Source: Azotimanducus sp963663145 (lineage in GTDB: Bacteria; Pseudomonadota; Gammaproteobacteria; Pseudomonadales; Azotimanducaceae). Taken from it: a stretch of 64,000 nucleotides of DNA. A program made the translations under genes and the position numbers. Positions 51,813 to 59,785 of the stretch are shown one piece after another. The notes under the pieces are model-generated. The model was not told the DNA's origin, did no database searches, and saw only the letters and a program-made list of their open reading frames with translations. Position 1 is the first letter of the stretch; the number at the start of each line of letters is the position of its first letter. The stretch spans positions 248,001 through 312,000 of the forward strand of contig OY760134.1 of the NCBI GenBank assembly GCA_963663145.1. The letters are read 5' to 3'.

Positions 51813-53768
51813 ATGAGAAGAAATGTGCTGCTTATCGCCTGCGTGTGGCAACTCTCTGCTTGCAGCGGTCCCGGGGACGTCCAGAAGAGCGAACGGCAAA
51901 GCCTGACCGAATCCTCTCCCGCGCACGCGCCGATTTCCGAGCAAACGATATGCGCCGAGCATGACCCCAACCGCATGGCCTTGTTCGGCGACCTGCACGT
52001 CCATACCAGCTATTCCTTTGATGCCGCCGCGAACAGCATCGGATCCACGCCCTTTGATGCCAACAATTACGCCAAGGGGGAAGTGATTTCCTTCTTTCCA
52101 GTCGACGAGCAGGGCGTACCACGAGGAACAACGCAAATCGACCGGCCACTCGACTTCCTCGCCGTCACGGACCATGGCGAATTTCTCGGAGAACGGGCGA
52201 TTTGCCGGACGCAAGGCTCGCCCGCCTTTGACACAGCGTTCTGTAGGAATTACCGCAGCGACCAGCGGGTTGGCATGACCATGCTCGGCACGGTCATCAC
52301 GACTGAAACGCCGCAACGAGTTGCGGAGATCTGCGGCGAGAACGGCGAACACTGCTTGGAGTTCGCGAAAACACCTTGGCAAGATATTCAAGATGCGGCC
52401 AATGAGGCGAACGAGCCCTGCCGCTTTACGAGTTTTGTGGCTTATGAATACACCGGCACGCCTATGGTCTCCAACTACCACCGCAATGTCATCTTCCGTG
52501 ACGAGCATGTGCCCGAGTTGCCCGTGAGCTACATAGACGCACCGTCCGATAGTCAGCTCTGGTCAAGGCTCGATGCGGTGTGCAGCGAGGCGGATGGCTG
52601 CAGCTATCTGACCATTCCTCACAACACCAATCTCGCCAATGGCCGCATGGCACCCTACCGCGGATTGGAAGATTCCTTGGCGGCCAAACAGGAGTATGCC
52701 GAGACCCGGCTGCTGCGTGAACCCATCATGGAAGTGTTCCAGCACAAGGGTAATTCGGAATGCATCAACGGGCTCTCCAGCGTACTCGGCGCACCAGACG
52801 AACTTTGCGATATGGAAGCGGTACGGAGACTTGGCGAGGAGAGGTTACTCGCGATCGGTGGCTTGGATGGTTCACAGCCCACCTATCCTCAGCCCGTGGC
52901 GGTGACCACTGAAGAGTGCGGGCCGGACGAAGTGGGTCAAGGTGGCATGCTCGGTGCCGGATGCGTTCATCCGAGTGATTTTCAGCGCTCGGCGTTGCTG
53001 CTCGGCCTTCGCGAAGCACAGGCCATTGGCATGAACCCCATCAAGCTCGGCATCATCGCCGCGACGGACACGCACACCGCCACCGCCGGCGGCGTCTCTG
53101 AAAGCGATTGGGTGGGTGCCGTGACGGGCGAGTCCACTCCCGCCGAACGCTTGCAGCCTGGGCTCCTGACGAGTGGCATCGATGGGAATCCGGGCGGGCT
53201 CGCCGGCGTCTGGGCCGAGCAGAATACTCGCGATGCCGTTTTCGATGCCATGTTGCGGCGCGAAGTGTTCGGTACCACAGGGCCGAGAATTCGCGTTCGG
53301 CTGTTTGGTGGATGGAATCTCTCGCCAGATCTCTGTGAGCGCAATGACATGGTCTCCCTCGCCTACCGCCAAGGAGTACCCATGGGCGGCGACCTTATGC
53401 AGGCTGAAGGCAATCCAAAACTCCTCGCCTACGCAGTGAAGGACCCTGATGGCTCAGACCTCACCGATCTGCAACTCATCAAAGGCTGGGTGGGCGAGGG
53501 TGGCACACTCCACAGTCAAGTGCTTTCGATTGCTTCCGCGCCCGAGGGTAAGGCCAGCCTTTGCGCCGTCTATACCGACGAAGATTTCAACCCGGAGCAA
53601 TCCACCTACTACTACCTGCGCGCCGTCGAGCCACCACAAGCCAGATGGCATACCTACGATTGCGCGCGTCTCGAACAGCAAGACCGCCCGGCCCTATGCA
53701 ACGACGGCAGCTATCCTCCCGAGATCAGAGAGATGGCCTGGTCCTCGCCGATATGGTATCGATCATAA
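51813..53768 (+). CDS. DUF3604 family lipoprotein
   Basis: This 651-residue protein from ATG 51813 (GGAGG upstream) has a lipoprotein signal ending WQLSACSG. It carries DUF3604 features: NRMALFGDLHVHTSYSFDAA, LDFLAVTDHGEFLGE, YLTIPHNTNLANG, KLGIIAATDTHTATAGG and FGTTGPRIRVRLFGGW. The HxH, DH and DTH motifs resemble a PHP-type metal-dependent phosphoesterase site, which I infer but cannot test. Members are common in marine proteobacteria, and no function is known. The upstream frame to 51738 is not needed. The 241 bases downstream are A/T rich without a gene. Confidence 0.85.
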   Translation: MRRNVLLIACVWQLSACSGPGDVQKSERQSLTESSPAHAPISEQTICAEHDPNRMALFGDLHVHTSYSFDAAANSIGSTPFDANNYAKGEVISFFPVDEQGVPRGTTQIDRPLDFLAVTDHGEFLGERAICRTQGSPAFDTAFCRNYRSDQRVGMTMLGTVITTETPQRVAEICGENGEHCLEFAKTPWQDIQDAANEANEPCRFTSFVAYEYTGTPMVSNYHRNVIFRDEHVPELPVSYIDAPSDSQLWSRLDAVCSEADGCSYLTIPHNTNLANGRMAPYRGLEDSLAAKQEYAETRLLREPIMEVFQHKGNSECINGLSSVLGAPDELCDMEAVRRLGEERLLAIGGLDGSQPTYPQPVAVTTEECGPDEVGQGGMLGAGCVHPSDFQRSALLLGLREAQAIGMNPIKLGIIAATDTHTATAGGVSESDWVGAVTGESTPAERLQPGLLTSGIDGNPGGLAGVWAEQNTRDAVFDAMLRREVFGTTGPRIRVRLFGGWNLSPDLCERNDMVSLAYRQGVPMGGDLMQAEGNPKLLAYAVKDPDGSDLTDLQLIKGWVGEGGTLHSQVLSIASAPEGKASLCAVYTDEDFNPEQSTYYYLRAVEPPQARWHTYDCARLEQQDRPALCNDGSYPPEIREMAWSSPIWYRS

Positions 53769-54009
53769 GAGAACTGCTCTTTCGAGGAATAATAGACAAA
53801 GCAAGCCAAGCCTTCTTCGCTCGCCGCGCAATTTGTTCTAATGGGGGTTGAAGCCTCGTTGTTCCTTGCGTGTCGGCGCTCTTGGCTGCGATAATTCAAA
53901 CTAATTCTGAAAAAAACCTGAAATTATCTAGTTTTATGTTCCATTTTTACTGGCTTTTCCTCTAGAATCCCCAAGATTTGTTGCCGATACTTGTTCGTGA
54001 GACTGCAAA

Positions 54010-55164
54010 ATGTTCTTCGAACGCTTAATCCAGCGCCCGCTTGATGCGCACAAGAGTTTCTTCCTGTTCGGCCCCCGCGGAACGGGAAAAACCACTTGGC
54101 TCAAGCGCAAATTGCCGAATGCCTTGTTTGTGGATCTTCTGCAATCGGAGTTCTATCTGCCGCTGACCGCCAACCCTGGGTTGCTCAGCGAACTCATTCC
54201 TTGGAGATACCATGATTGGGTGGTCATTGACGAAATCCAACGAATTCCGCAACTCTTAAATGAAGTGCACCATCTGATCGAAAGTCGCGGGTTGGCGTTC
54301 ATATTGACAGGCTCAAGTGCGCGTAGTCTGCGGCGCAAAGGGGTCAACTTACTGGCCGGACGCGCCCTGACCTACCATTTGCACCCCCTTACCGTCCAAG
54401 AGCAGCGTGCGCAGTTCTCTCTGCACGATTCGCTACGTCTTGGCCACCTGCCCGCCAGATTCAGCGAAGCCGACGCGGAAAAGTACCTGCAGGATTACGT
54501 GCACACCTATTTGCGCGAAGAGGTTATGCAGGAAGGACTTACGCGCAATATCGGGCATTTCTCGCGCTTTCTCGAAGTAGCAAGTTTCTCTCAGGGGTCT
54601 GTCCTCAACCTAAGCAACGTCGCCCGCGAAGCGCAAATTGAGCGGCACCTCGCCGAGAGTTACTTTTCCATTCTCGAAGACCTGCTCATCGCGGTGCGTC
54701 TGCCGGTGTTCAGTCGCAAGGCCAAACGCCAGATCGTTTCGAAAATGAAGTTCTACTTGTTCGATGTTGGTGTGTTCAGGGCCATACGTCCACACGGGCC
54801 GTTGGACTCGGAAGCGGATATGGGCGGACCGGCACTGGAAACGCTAGTGCTACAGGAAGCGCTCGCACTCAACGAATACGGTGGATACGACTACCAATTT
54901 CACTTTTGGCGCACCCGTAGCGGCATGGAGGTAGACTTCGTACTCTATGGTGCGCGTGGACTGATCGCGATCGAAATCAAGCGCGCACGGCAGGTCCACA
55001 GCCGGGACACCAGAGCACTACGTGAATTCAAGAAGGACTACCCCGCTGCCCGGTGTTTCCTCTTCTACGGCGGATCCCTTCCGTTGCATCAAGAGGATGT
55101 CTCGGTCCTGCCCATCGAGTACGCACTGCTCAACTTGGACAGCATTCTGCGCAACCAAGATTGA
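54010..55164 (+). CDS. AAA_14/DUF4143 ATPase
   Basis: This 384-residue protein starts MFFERLIQRPLDAHKSFFLF and has Walker A FGPRGTGKTTWLK, Walker B DWVVIDEIQRIPQ, and ILTGSSARSLRRKG as sensor. The C-terminal DUF4143 domain has FHFWRTRSGMEVDFVLYGAR and LIAIEIKRARQ, the D...ExK nuclease-like pattern. It is the third ATPase of this general type in the window. Its function is unknown. It lies upstream of proS on the same strand with 66 bases between. Confidence 0.88.
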   Translation: MFFERLIQRPLDAHKSFFLFGPRGTGKTTWLKRKLPNALFVDLLQSEFYLPLTANPGLLSELIPWRYHDWVVIDEIQRIPQLLNEVHHLIESRGLAFILTGSSARSLRRKGVNLLAGRALTYHLHPLTVQEQRAQFSLHDSLRLGHLPARFSEADAEKYLQDYVHTYLREEVMQEGLTRNIGHFSRFLEVASFSQGSVLNLSNVAREAQIERHLAESYFSILEDLLIAVRLPVFSRKAKRQIVSKMKFYLFDVGVFRAIRPHGPLDSEADMGGPALETLVLQEALALNEYGGYDYQFHFWRTRSGMEVDFVLYGARGLIAIEIKRARQVHSRDTRALREFKKDYPAARCFLFYGGSLPLHQEDVSVLPIEYALLNLDSILRNQD

Positions 55165-55230
55165 CTAAGCACGGGCGCTCACCCTGCTACCATTCGAGTT
55201 TTCCGCGCATCCCAGTAGAAGGAGTCGATC

Positions 55231-56961
55231 TTGCGAGTTAGCCAGTTCCCGCTTTTCACCTTGCGCGGGACACCCGCCGATGCGGAGACGGTGAGTCACC
55301 GGCTCATGCTGCGGGCGGGGCTCATCAGGCAATTGACCTCCGGGGTCTATTCTTGGCTGCCGCTTGGCGTGCGCGTGCTGCGCAAGGTTGAACGGATCTT
55401 GAGAGAGGAACTCGACCGTGCCGGGTCGGTAGAGGTATCCATGCCGACGGTACAGCCGAGGGAGCTCTGGGACGAGTCGGGTCGATGGTCGGCCATGGGC
55501 CCGGAACTCTTGCGCTTCAAGGATCGCCATGATCGCGACTCCTGTCTTGGACCAACCCATGAGGAAGTCATCACTGACATCTTTCGCCGCGAAATTCGCA
55601 GCTATCGTCAGCTTCCCTGCAACTTCTACCAGATTCAAACGAAGTTTCGCGACGAGATACGTCCGCGCTACGGAGTCATGCGTGCGCGGGAATTTGTCAT
55701 GAAGGATGCTTACTCCTTCCATATCGACCAAGCGAGCTTTGATGAAACCTATAAGGCCATGTTCAATTGCTATTGCCGAATTCTCGAGCGAGCCGGACTC
55801 GAATACCGGGCGGTTGAAGCCGACTCGGGCGCCATAGGTGGGGCGGTTTCGCACGAGTTTCAGGTGTTGGCGGAGTCTGGCGAGGACAGCATCTTCTTTA
55901 GCACCGAATCGGACTATGCCGCCAACATGGAAAAGGCTGAGGCACTGCCGCCGGCCGGGGAGCGGCCGGAACCTAGTGAGGAGCGAATCATCATAGATAC
56001 GCCTGGCGTACACAGCATCGATGAATTGGTGCAATTGACCGGGTTGCCGGCGAATCGCATGCTCAAGACGCTGATCGCTGCGGGCGAAGAAGGTCCGGTG
56101 GCACTGGTGCTGCGCGGCGATCATCAACTCAATGAAATCAAGGCGGCCAAGCTTGACGGCATCGAGTCGCCGCTTCGCATGCTCTCGGCGGAAGAAGTCA
56201 AGCAAGCGCTGGGGGTCGGCGTGGGTTCTCTTGGGCCGGTTGGCCTCAAGCTTGACCTTTATATGGACCGCAGTGCCTGGCATCTGGCCGACTTCGCCTG
56301 CGGTGCCAACATTGAAGAGAAGCATTTCACCGGTGTGAACTGGACGCGCGATCTACCCGAGGTGACGAGCGAGCGGGTTCGCGACCTGCGGCAAGTGGTT
56401 GAAGGCGATCCATCGCCGGATGGCAAGGGCCATCTCAAGATGCTGCGCGGTGTTGAGGCCGGGCATGTGTTTCAACTCGGCACCAAGTACAGCAAGTCGA
56501 TGAACGTCACCATTCAAGATGAGCATGGCGAGAACTTGCACCCGCTCATGGGCTGTTATGGATTCGGTGTAACGAGAATTGTGGCCGCCGCCATCGAGCA
56601 GTGCCACGACGAGCAAGGCATCGTCTGGCCCCCAAGCCTCGCGCCGTTTCAGGTGGAACTGGTGCCGCTCGGAGCGGAACGGTCAGAGGAAGTTCGCGAG
56701 ACGGCGAACAGAATCTACCAAGAACTCAAACAAGCCGACGTGGATGTGCTCATGGACGACCGCGACGAACGCCCCGGCGTCAAGCTCGCCGATGCCGACC
56801 TGATCGGCATCCCTTGGCGCGTCGTGGTCGGGCAACGGAATCTTGCCGACAATAAGGTCGAACTCGTTCAGCGCAAGACGCGGAGTTCGGAACTCGTCAG
56901 CGAACAGGACGCGATGGATCAATTACTCGCAATCGCCGCAAGCAGCGAATCGCGTGTCTGA
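55231..56961 (+). CDS. proS: Prolyl-tRNA synthetase
   Basis: This 576-residue class II synthetase begins at TTG 55231, which has AAGGAG eight bases upstream. RVSQFPLFTLRGTPADAETV opens the protein. Motifs include SMPTVQPRELWDESGRW, PTHEEVITDIFRREI, and MKDAYSFHIDQASFDETYKA. A YbaK-type editing domain lies at about 230-400 (VLRGDHQLNEIKAAK). The C-terminal anticodon domain ends MDQLLAIAASSESRV. The last 65 bases have a second copy 1.7 kb downstream. Confidence 0.95.
   Translation: MRVSQFPLFTLRGTPADAETVSHRLMLRAGLIRQLTSGVYSWLPLGVRVLRKVERILREELDRAGSVEVSMPTVQPRELWDESGRWSAMGPELLRFKDRHDRDSCLGPTHEEVITDIFRREIRSYRQLPCNFYQIQTKFRDEIRPRYGVMRAREFVMKDAYSFHIDQASFDETYKAMFNCYCRILERAGLEYRAVEADSGAIGGAVSHEFQVLAESGEDSIFFSTESDYAANMEKAEALPPAGERPEPSEERIIIDTPGVHSIDELVQLTGLPANRMLKTLIAAGEEGPVALVLRGDHQLNEIKAAKLDGIESPLRMLSAEEVKQALGVGVGSLGPVGLKLDLYMDRSAWHLADFACGANIEEKHFTGVNWTRDLPEVTSERVRDLRQVVEGDPSPDGKGHLKMLRGVEAGHVFQLGTKYSKSMNVTIQDEHGENLHPLMGCYGFGVTRIVAAAIEQCHDEQGIVWPPSLAPFQVELVPLGAERSEEVRETANRIYQELKQADVDVLMDDRDERPGVKLADADLIGIPWRVVVGQRNLADNKVELVQRKTRSSELVSEQDAMDQLLAIAASSESRV
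56897..56961 (+). repeat. Direct repeat copy A: 3' end of proS
   Basis: The last 65 bases of proS, including its stop codon, match 58642-58706 with 60 of 65 identities. Both copies are in the same orientation. They flank the C5-methyltransferase/HNH pair. Confidence 0.85.
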
Positions 56962-56978
56962 GGGCGGTTTCATAGACC

Positions 56979-56984
56979 TATAAT
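56979..56984 (+). promoter_or_regulatory. TATAAT -10 box after proS
   Basis: A perfect TATAAT lies 17 bases after the proS stop, in front of the restriction-modification pair. No good -35 hexamer is seen at 17 bases spacing, so this is a weak prediction of an own promoter for the cassette. Confidence 0.3.
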
Positions 56985-57109
56985 ACGAACTATCAGCAGT
57001 CATTCTAGGATTGCACATTAGAGTCTTTGGAGCTTCGCTAGCAGGCGACGACCTTTTACTTGGCGGATTTGACGGAACACACTTTGCGAACCACAAGAGA
57101 CGTAGCGGC

Positions 57110-58033
57110 GTGGCATTCTCTGTTTTAGAACTCTGCGCAGGTGCGGGCGGGCAGGCCTTGGGGTTTGAGTCAGCTGGATTCCATCACGCGGCCTTGATTG
57201 ACAATGACGCTCATGCTTGCGCGACCTTAAGGATGAACCGTCCCTATTGGAATGTCATTGAAGCTGATATTCGTCGTTTTGATGCGGAATACTGGCGTGA
57301 AATCGATGTTGTGGCGGGAGGACTGCCCTGCCCTCCATTTTCCGTTGCGGGAAAGCAAAACGGGGCGGAGGACGAACGGGATTTGTTTCCCACACTACTG
57401 AATATTGTGCGTGCGGCAAAGCCTAGGATTGTTATTGTGGAAAATGTTCGCGGGTTGCTCATGCGGCGCTTCGAAGAGTATAGGAACAGCATCGTTGCTT
57501 CGCTCTCATCCATGGGATATGAGTCATCCTGGCAACTACTGGATGCCTTAGACTTTGGTGCCCCACAAAAGCGCACGCGCAGTTTTCTCGTTGCGGTACC
57601 GAAAGGTGTTTCCTTCGTTTGGCCGGTCCCGAATGGGAACGGTGCGACGGTTGGAACAGTGCTTCACGACCTCATGGCGGAGGCTGGGTGGCGTGGATCT
57701 ACGAGATGGGCGGAAGAGGCCAATCATCCGGCACCTACACTGGTTGGGGGGTCGAAAAAGCATGGCGGGCCCGATCTGGGACCGACCCGCGCCCGCGCTG
57801 AGTGGGCGAAACTCGGTGTCGACGGTCTGGGCATTGCAGATGGACCCCCATCCGCCAATTTCGAAGGCAAACCAAGATTGACGGTGCGTATGGCTGCTCG
57901 TCTTCAGACTTTCCCTGACGACTGGAGACTCGCTGGAAGCAAAACCCAAAGCTATCGACAGGTGGGCAATGCGCTGACCGTGAATTTGGCTGAAGCTATG
58001 GCAAAAGCGGTGATGAGATGTCTGACAAGTTGA
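57110..58033 (+). CDS. DNA (cytosine-5) methyltransferase
   Basis: The protein has 307 residues from GTG 57110. A TTG at 57011 extends the frame with sequence unlike the family. Motif I is VLELCAGAGGQALGFESAG, motif IV is GGLPCPPFSVAGKQ with the catalytic Cys, motif VI is VIVENVRGLL, motif VIII is GAPQKRTRSFLV, and motifs IX-X are RLTVRMAARLQTFPDDW and YRQVGNALTVNLA. It is complete and presumably active. It is followed by an HNH endonuclease gene with a 16-base overlap, forming a type II restriction-modification pair. The specificity is unknown. The pair lies between copies of the proS 3' end. Confidence 0.93.
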   Translation: MAFSVLELCAGAGGQALGFESAGFHHAALIDNDAHACATLRMNRPYWNVIEADIRRFDAEYWREIDVVAGGLPCPPFSVAGKQNGAEDERDLFPTLLNIVRAAKPRIVIVENVRGLLMRRFEEYRNSIVASLSSMGYESSWQLLDALDFGAPQKRTRSFLVAVPKGVSFVWPVPNGNGATVGTVLHDLMAEAGWRGSTRWAEEANHPAPTLVGGSKKHGGPDLGPTRARAEWAKLGVDGLGIADGPPSANFEGKPRLTVRMAARLQTFPDDWRLAGSKTQSYRQVGNALTVNLAEAMAKAVMRCLTS

Positions 58034-58614
58034 AAGGCAAGTCCGGCATAAAGGCATTCTTGCTGGAAAACCTTGGAAAGGTCGTCACGACAAAACAAAT
58101 ATATGAGGCAAGTGGAGAACAAGGACAATATGGTCGGCGATTGCGAGAATTGCGCGATGAAGAGGGTTGGCCAATTGAGTCTCACAACGACGCTGCCGAC
58201 CTCAAACCAGGCGAATACAGGCTCACCGGTTGGCCCCCGCTTGCGCCGCCGATCAAGTTTGAGCGGTCGGTGAGTGCTCGCCTGCGTGCGCAAGTATTGG
58301 AGCGAAATGGATACACCTGCCGCATGTGCGGTATAGCTGCCGGAGACCCCGATGATCGTAGCGGGCGCCCCGCGAGGCTACATGTCGGCCATATTGTGGA
58401 TAAGAGCCATGGAGGCGCTGATAGTCTTGATAATCTTCGCGCACTATGCAGCACCTGCAATCAGGGTGCTAGAAATCTGACGCAGGAGCCGCCTTCATGG
58501 ACATGGCTGCTTTCGCAGTTGCGGAGAGCTAAGGAAGGCGACCAACGAGCAGCATTCGAGTGGTTGAAAGCGAAATTTGAACGCCGAGACAGCGCGGATG
58601 AGGGTGATTCTTGA
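58018..58614 (+). CDS. HNH restriction endonuclease with N-terminal winged helix
   Basis: The protein has 198 residues. Residues 9-60 form a winged-helix-like segment (VTTKQIYEASGEQGQYGRRL). The nuclease domain has YTCRMCG and later CSTCNQG as zinc-binding CxxC pairs, and LHVGHIVDKSHGGADSLDNL supplies the HNH catalytic residues. Overlap with the C5-methyltransferase indicates a type II pair in which this enzyme cuts unmethylated sites. The ATG at 58018 is clear. Confidence 0.88.
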   Translation: MSDKLKGKSGIKAFLLENLGKVVTTKQIYEASGEQGQYGRRLRELRDEEGWPIESHNDAADLKPGEYRLTGWPPLAPPIKFERSVSARLRAQVLERNGYTCRMCGIAAGDPDDRSGRPARLHVGHIVDKSHGGADSLDNLRALCSTCNQGARNLTQEPPSWTWLLSQLRRAKEGDQRAAFEWLKAKFERRDSADEGDS

Positions 58615-58641
58615 CCCGGACGGAGCGTATGTACCAGCTTT

Positions 58642-58706
58642 TCAGCGAGAAGGAAGCGATGGATCAATTGCTCGCAATCGCCTCAAGCAGCGAATCGCGT
58701 GTCTGA
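58642..58706 (+). repeat. Direct repeat copy B: second 3' end of proS
   Basis: It differs from copy A at five of 65 positions and can still be read as SEKEAMDQLLAIASSSESRV plus TGA. No other proS sequence is attached to it. Its presence after the restriction-modification pair implies insertion into proS, with either target duplication or replacement of the proS tail by one brought in. Confidence 0.85.
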
Positions 58707-58723
58707 AGACTGAATAGCCCCGG

Positions 58724-58819
58724 CTAGTCAATCACCTGTAAGGATTCCAATTCGGCCGCCAAGGAGAGCCTCTGGTCCAATATGAGCAGCGGCATGAGCG
58801 CAGAAGAGTCCCAGTACAT
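58724..58819 (-). pseudogene. Collapsed VapC/PIN toxin gene
   Basis: The 31-codon frame starts with an ATG overlapping the antitoxin stop (TGATG). It reads MYWDSSALMPLL, the start of PIN-domain toxins with the first catalytic Asp, and then directly LDQRLSLAAELESLQVID, which looks like the extreme C-terminus of the same family. About 100 internal residues are missing, an in-frame deletion. No nuclease activity can remain. Confidence 0.6.
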
Positions 58820-59115
58820 CAAAACCGATCTCTCCTATCCTCAAGGAGCGCCTCCAGAACACTGACGCCCAAATTCAAAGGCGGCTGCTTCAAAATCTCC
58901 TCGCAGTCTCCCTTCCCGGCGCGCAGCACACCATCGGCAATCAACTGTGTGAGTATGGCTTCCTGTTCCCCTTCATCGCTTGCAGTCAATTCGACCGGCT
59001 TTAACCAAGCGACGGGCGTGCCACGGTCAAGTACCTGAACCTCACCGCCGCGACGAACTTCTCGAAGATAGCGGGAGAGGTTTGCTTTGAGCTCCGAAAC
59101 CGATGCCTTAGACAT
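58819..59115 (-). CDS. Phd/YefM-type antitoxin
   Basis: This 98-residue protein begins MSKASVSELKANLSRYLREV with RRGGEVQVLDRGTPVAWLKP, the Phd DNA-binding domain. A C-terminal toxin-binding tail follows. It is intact although the toxin gene behind it has collapsed, so it is an orphan antitoxin that may still repress its own promoter. Confidence 0.85.
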   Translation of the reverse strand: MSKASVSELKANLSRYLREVRRGGEVQVLDRGTPVAWLKPVELTASDEGEQEAILTQLIADGVLRAGKGDCEEILKQPPLNLGVSVLEALLEDRRDRF

Positions 59116-59140
59116 GCTGACGAATATGGTTTCTTACTCG

Positions 59141-59155
59141 TGACTTGTCAAGTCA
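59141..59155. promoter_or_regulatory. Operator-like palindrome upstream of the antitoxin
   Basis: TGACTTGTCAAGTCA has perfect 7-bp arms around one base and lies 26-40 bases upstream of the antitoxin ATG. Phd proteins bind such palindromes to repress their own operon. Confidence 0.4.
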
Positions 59156-59190
59156 TAGCAATTGATTCCGCAGGGTCCGTGGGACGCGCG

Positions 59191-59267
59191 TCGTCTTGGA
59201 ATCTGCTGGATGCCGTAACTTCGGCGCGGCGCAAAAGCGTACAGGCAGTTTCTTCATTTCGGTGCGG
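59191..59267 (+). pseudogene. Fossil of a second C5-methyltransferase
   Basis: SSWNLLDA at 59191-59214 and NFGAAQKRTGSFFISVRK from 59217 lie in two frames separated by a one-base shift. Together they align with SSWQLLDALDFGAPQKRTRS of the intact methyltransferase at 57110-58033, covering motif VIII. Nothing else of the gene is recognisable, and its last bases run into the 3' end of the TlpA-like gene. Confidence 0.6.
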
Positions 59268-59742
59268 AAATGCTTGAGATCGCCTCACGCAAGGAATCCT
59301 GGGTCTGAGGGCCAAGCAGCACCTGCTGAACCTCACCGCCGGGCGCGATGATGGCAGTTCTTGGCAGGAGGGTTGAGGTCCCATAACCCCAAACAGATGC
59401 CGGATCTTGTGTGAACACCGGAAACTCAATCCCCATGTCGGCGATATCCTCACGTAGTTGCTGGTCGGCGTGAAAGTCCTCCCCGTAGCCGAATACCAGT
59501 ACCTCATCCGGATCCACTGATTCTGCGAGCAAATTGAGTTCGGGGATTTCAATCCTGCAAGGCGCGCACCAAGTCGCCCAGTGATTGATCACCAGGGTCT
59601 TTGTGTGAAGGGATTCCTTGGAGACCAGCGCGCCGTCGGCCAAGGGCAGTTGCGCCTCTGCGCAAGAGACTATAGCGAGCACTACGATGAGAAGCCCTGC
59701 AAGGGCAAGACAACGGCTCGGCAGGCGGCAATGCGGGTTCAT
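59254..59742 (-). CDS. TlpA-like periplasmic thioredoxin-fold protein
   Basis: The protein has 162 residues from ATG 59742. The signal ends in LIVVLAIVSCAEA, so it is either a lipoprotein or cleaved. The thioredoxin fold has the active site VINHWATWCAPCRIEIPELN and a cis-Pro region at TLLPRTAIIAP. It probably reduces periplasmic disulfides, for example in cytochrome maturation. The longer frame to 59829 enters the neighbouring gene and is not used. Confidence 0.9.
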   Translation of the reverse strand: MNPHCRLPSRCLALAGLLIVVLAIVSCAEAQLPLADGALVSKESLHTKTLVINHWATWCAPCRIEIPELNLLAESVDPDEVLVFGYGEDFHADQQLREDIADMGIEFPVFTQDPASVWGYGTSTLLPRTAIIAPGGEVQQVLLGPQTQDSLREAISSISAPK

Positions 59743-59785
59743 CCAAATATACCGTGAGCGATCAACTGACACTTGTCGTTGCACG

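Noticed and set aside
55165..56325. 386-codon frame antisense to proS
   Set aside because: It mirrors the synthetase coding frame and has no independent start or motif.
56962..58641. Integrative element with its own integrase at proS
   Set aside because: Only the methyltransferase and HNH genes fit in the interval; no recombinase is present.
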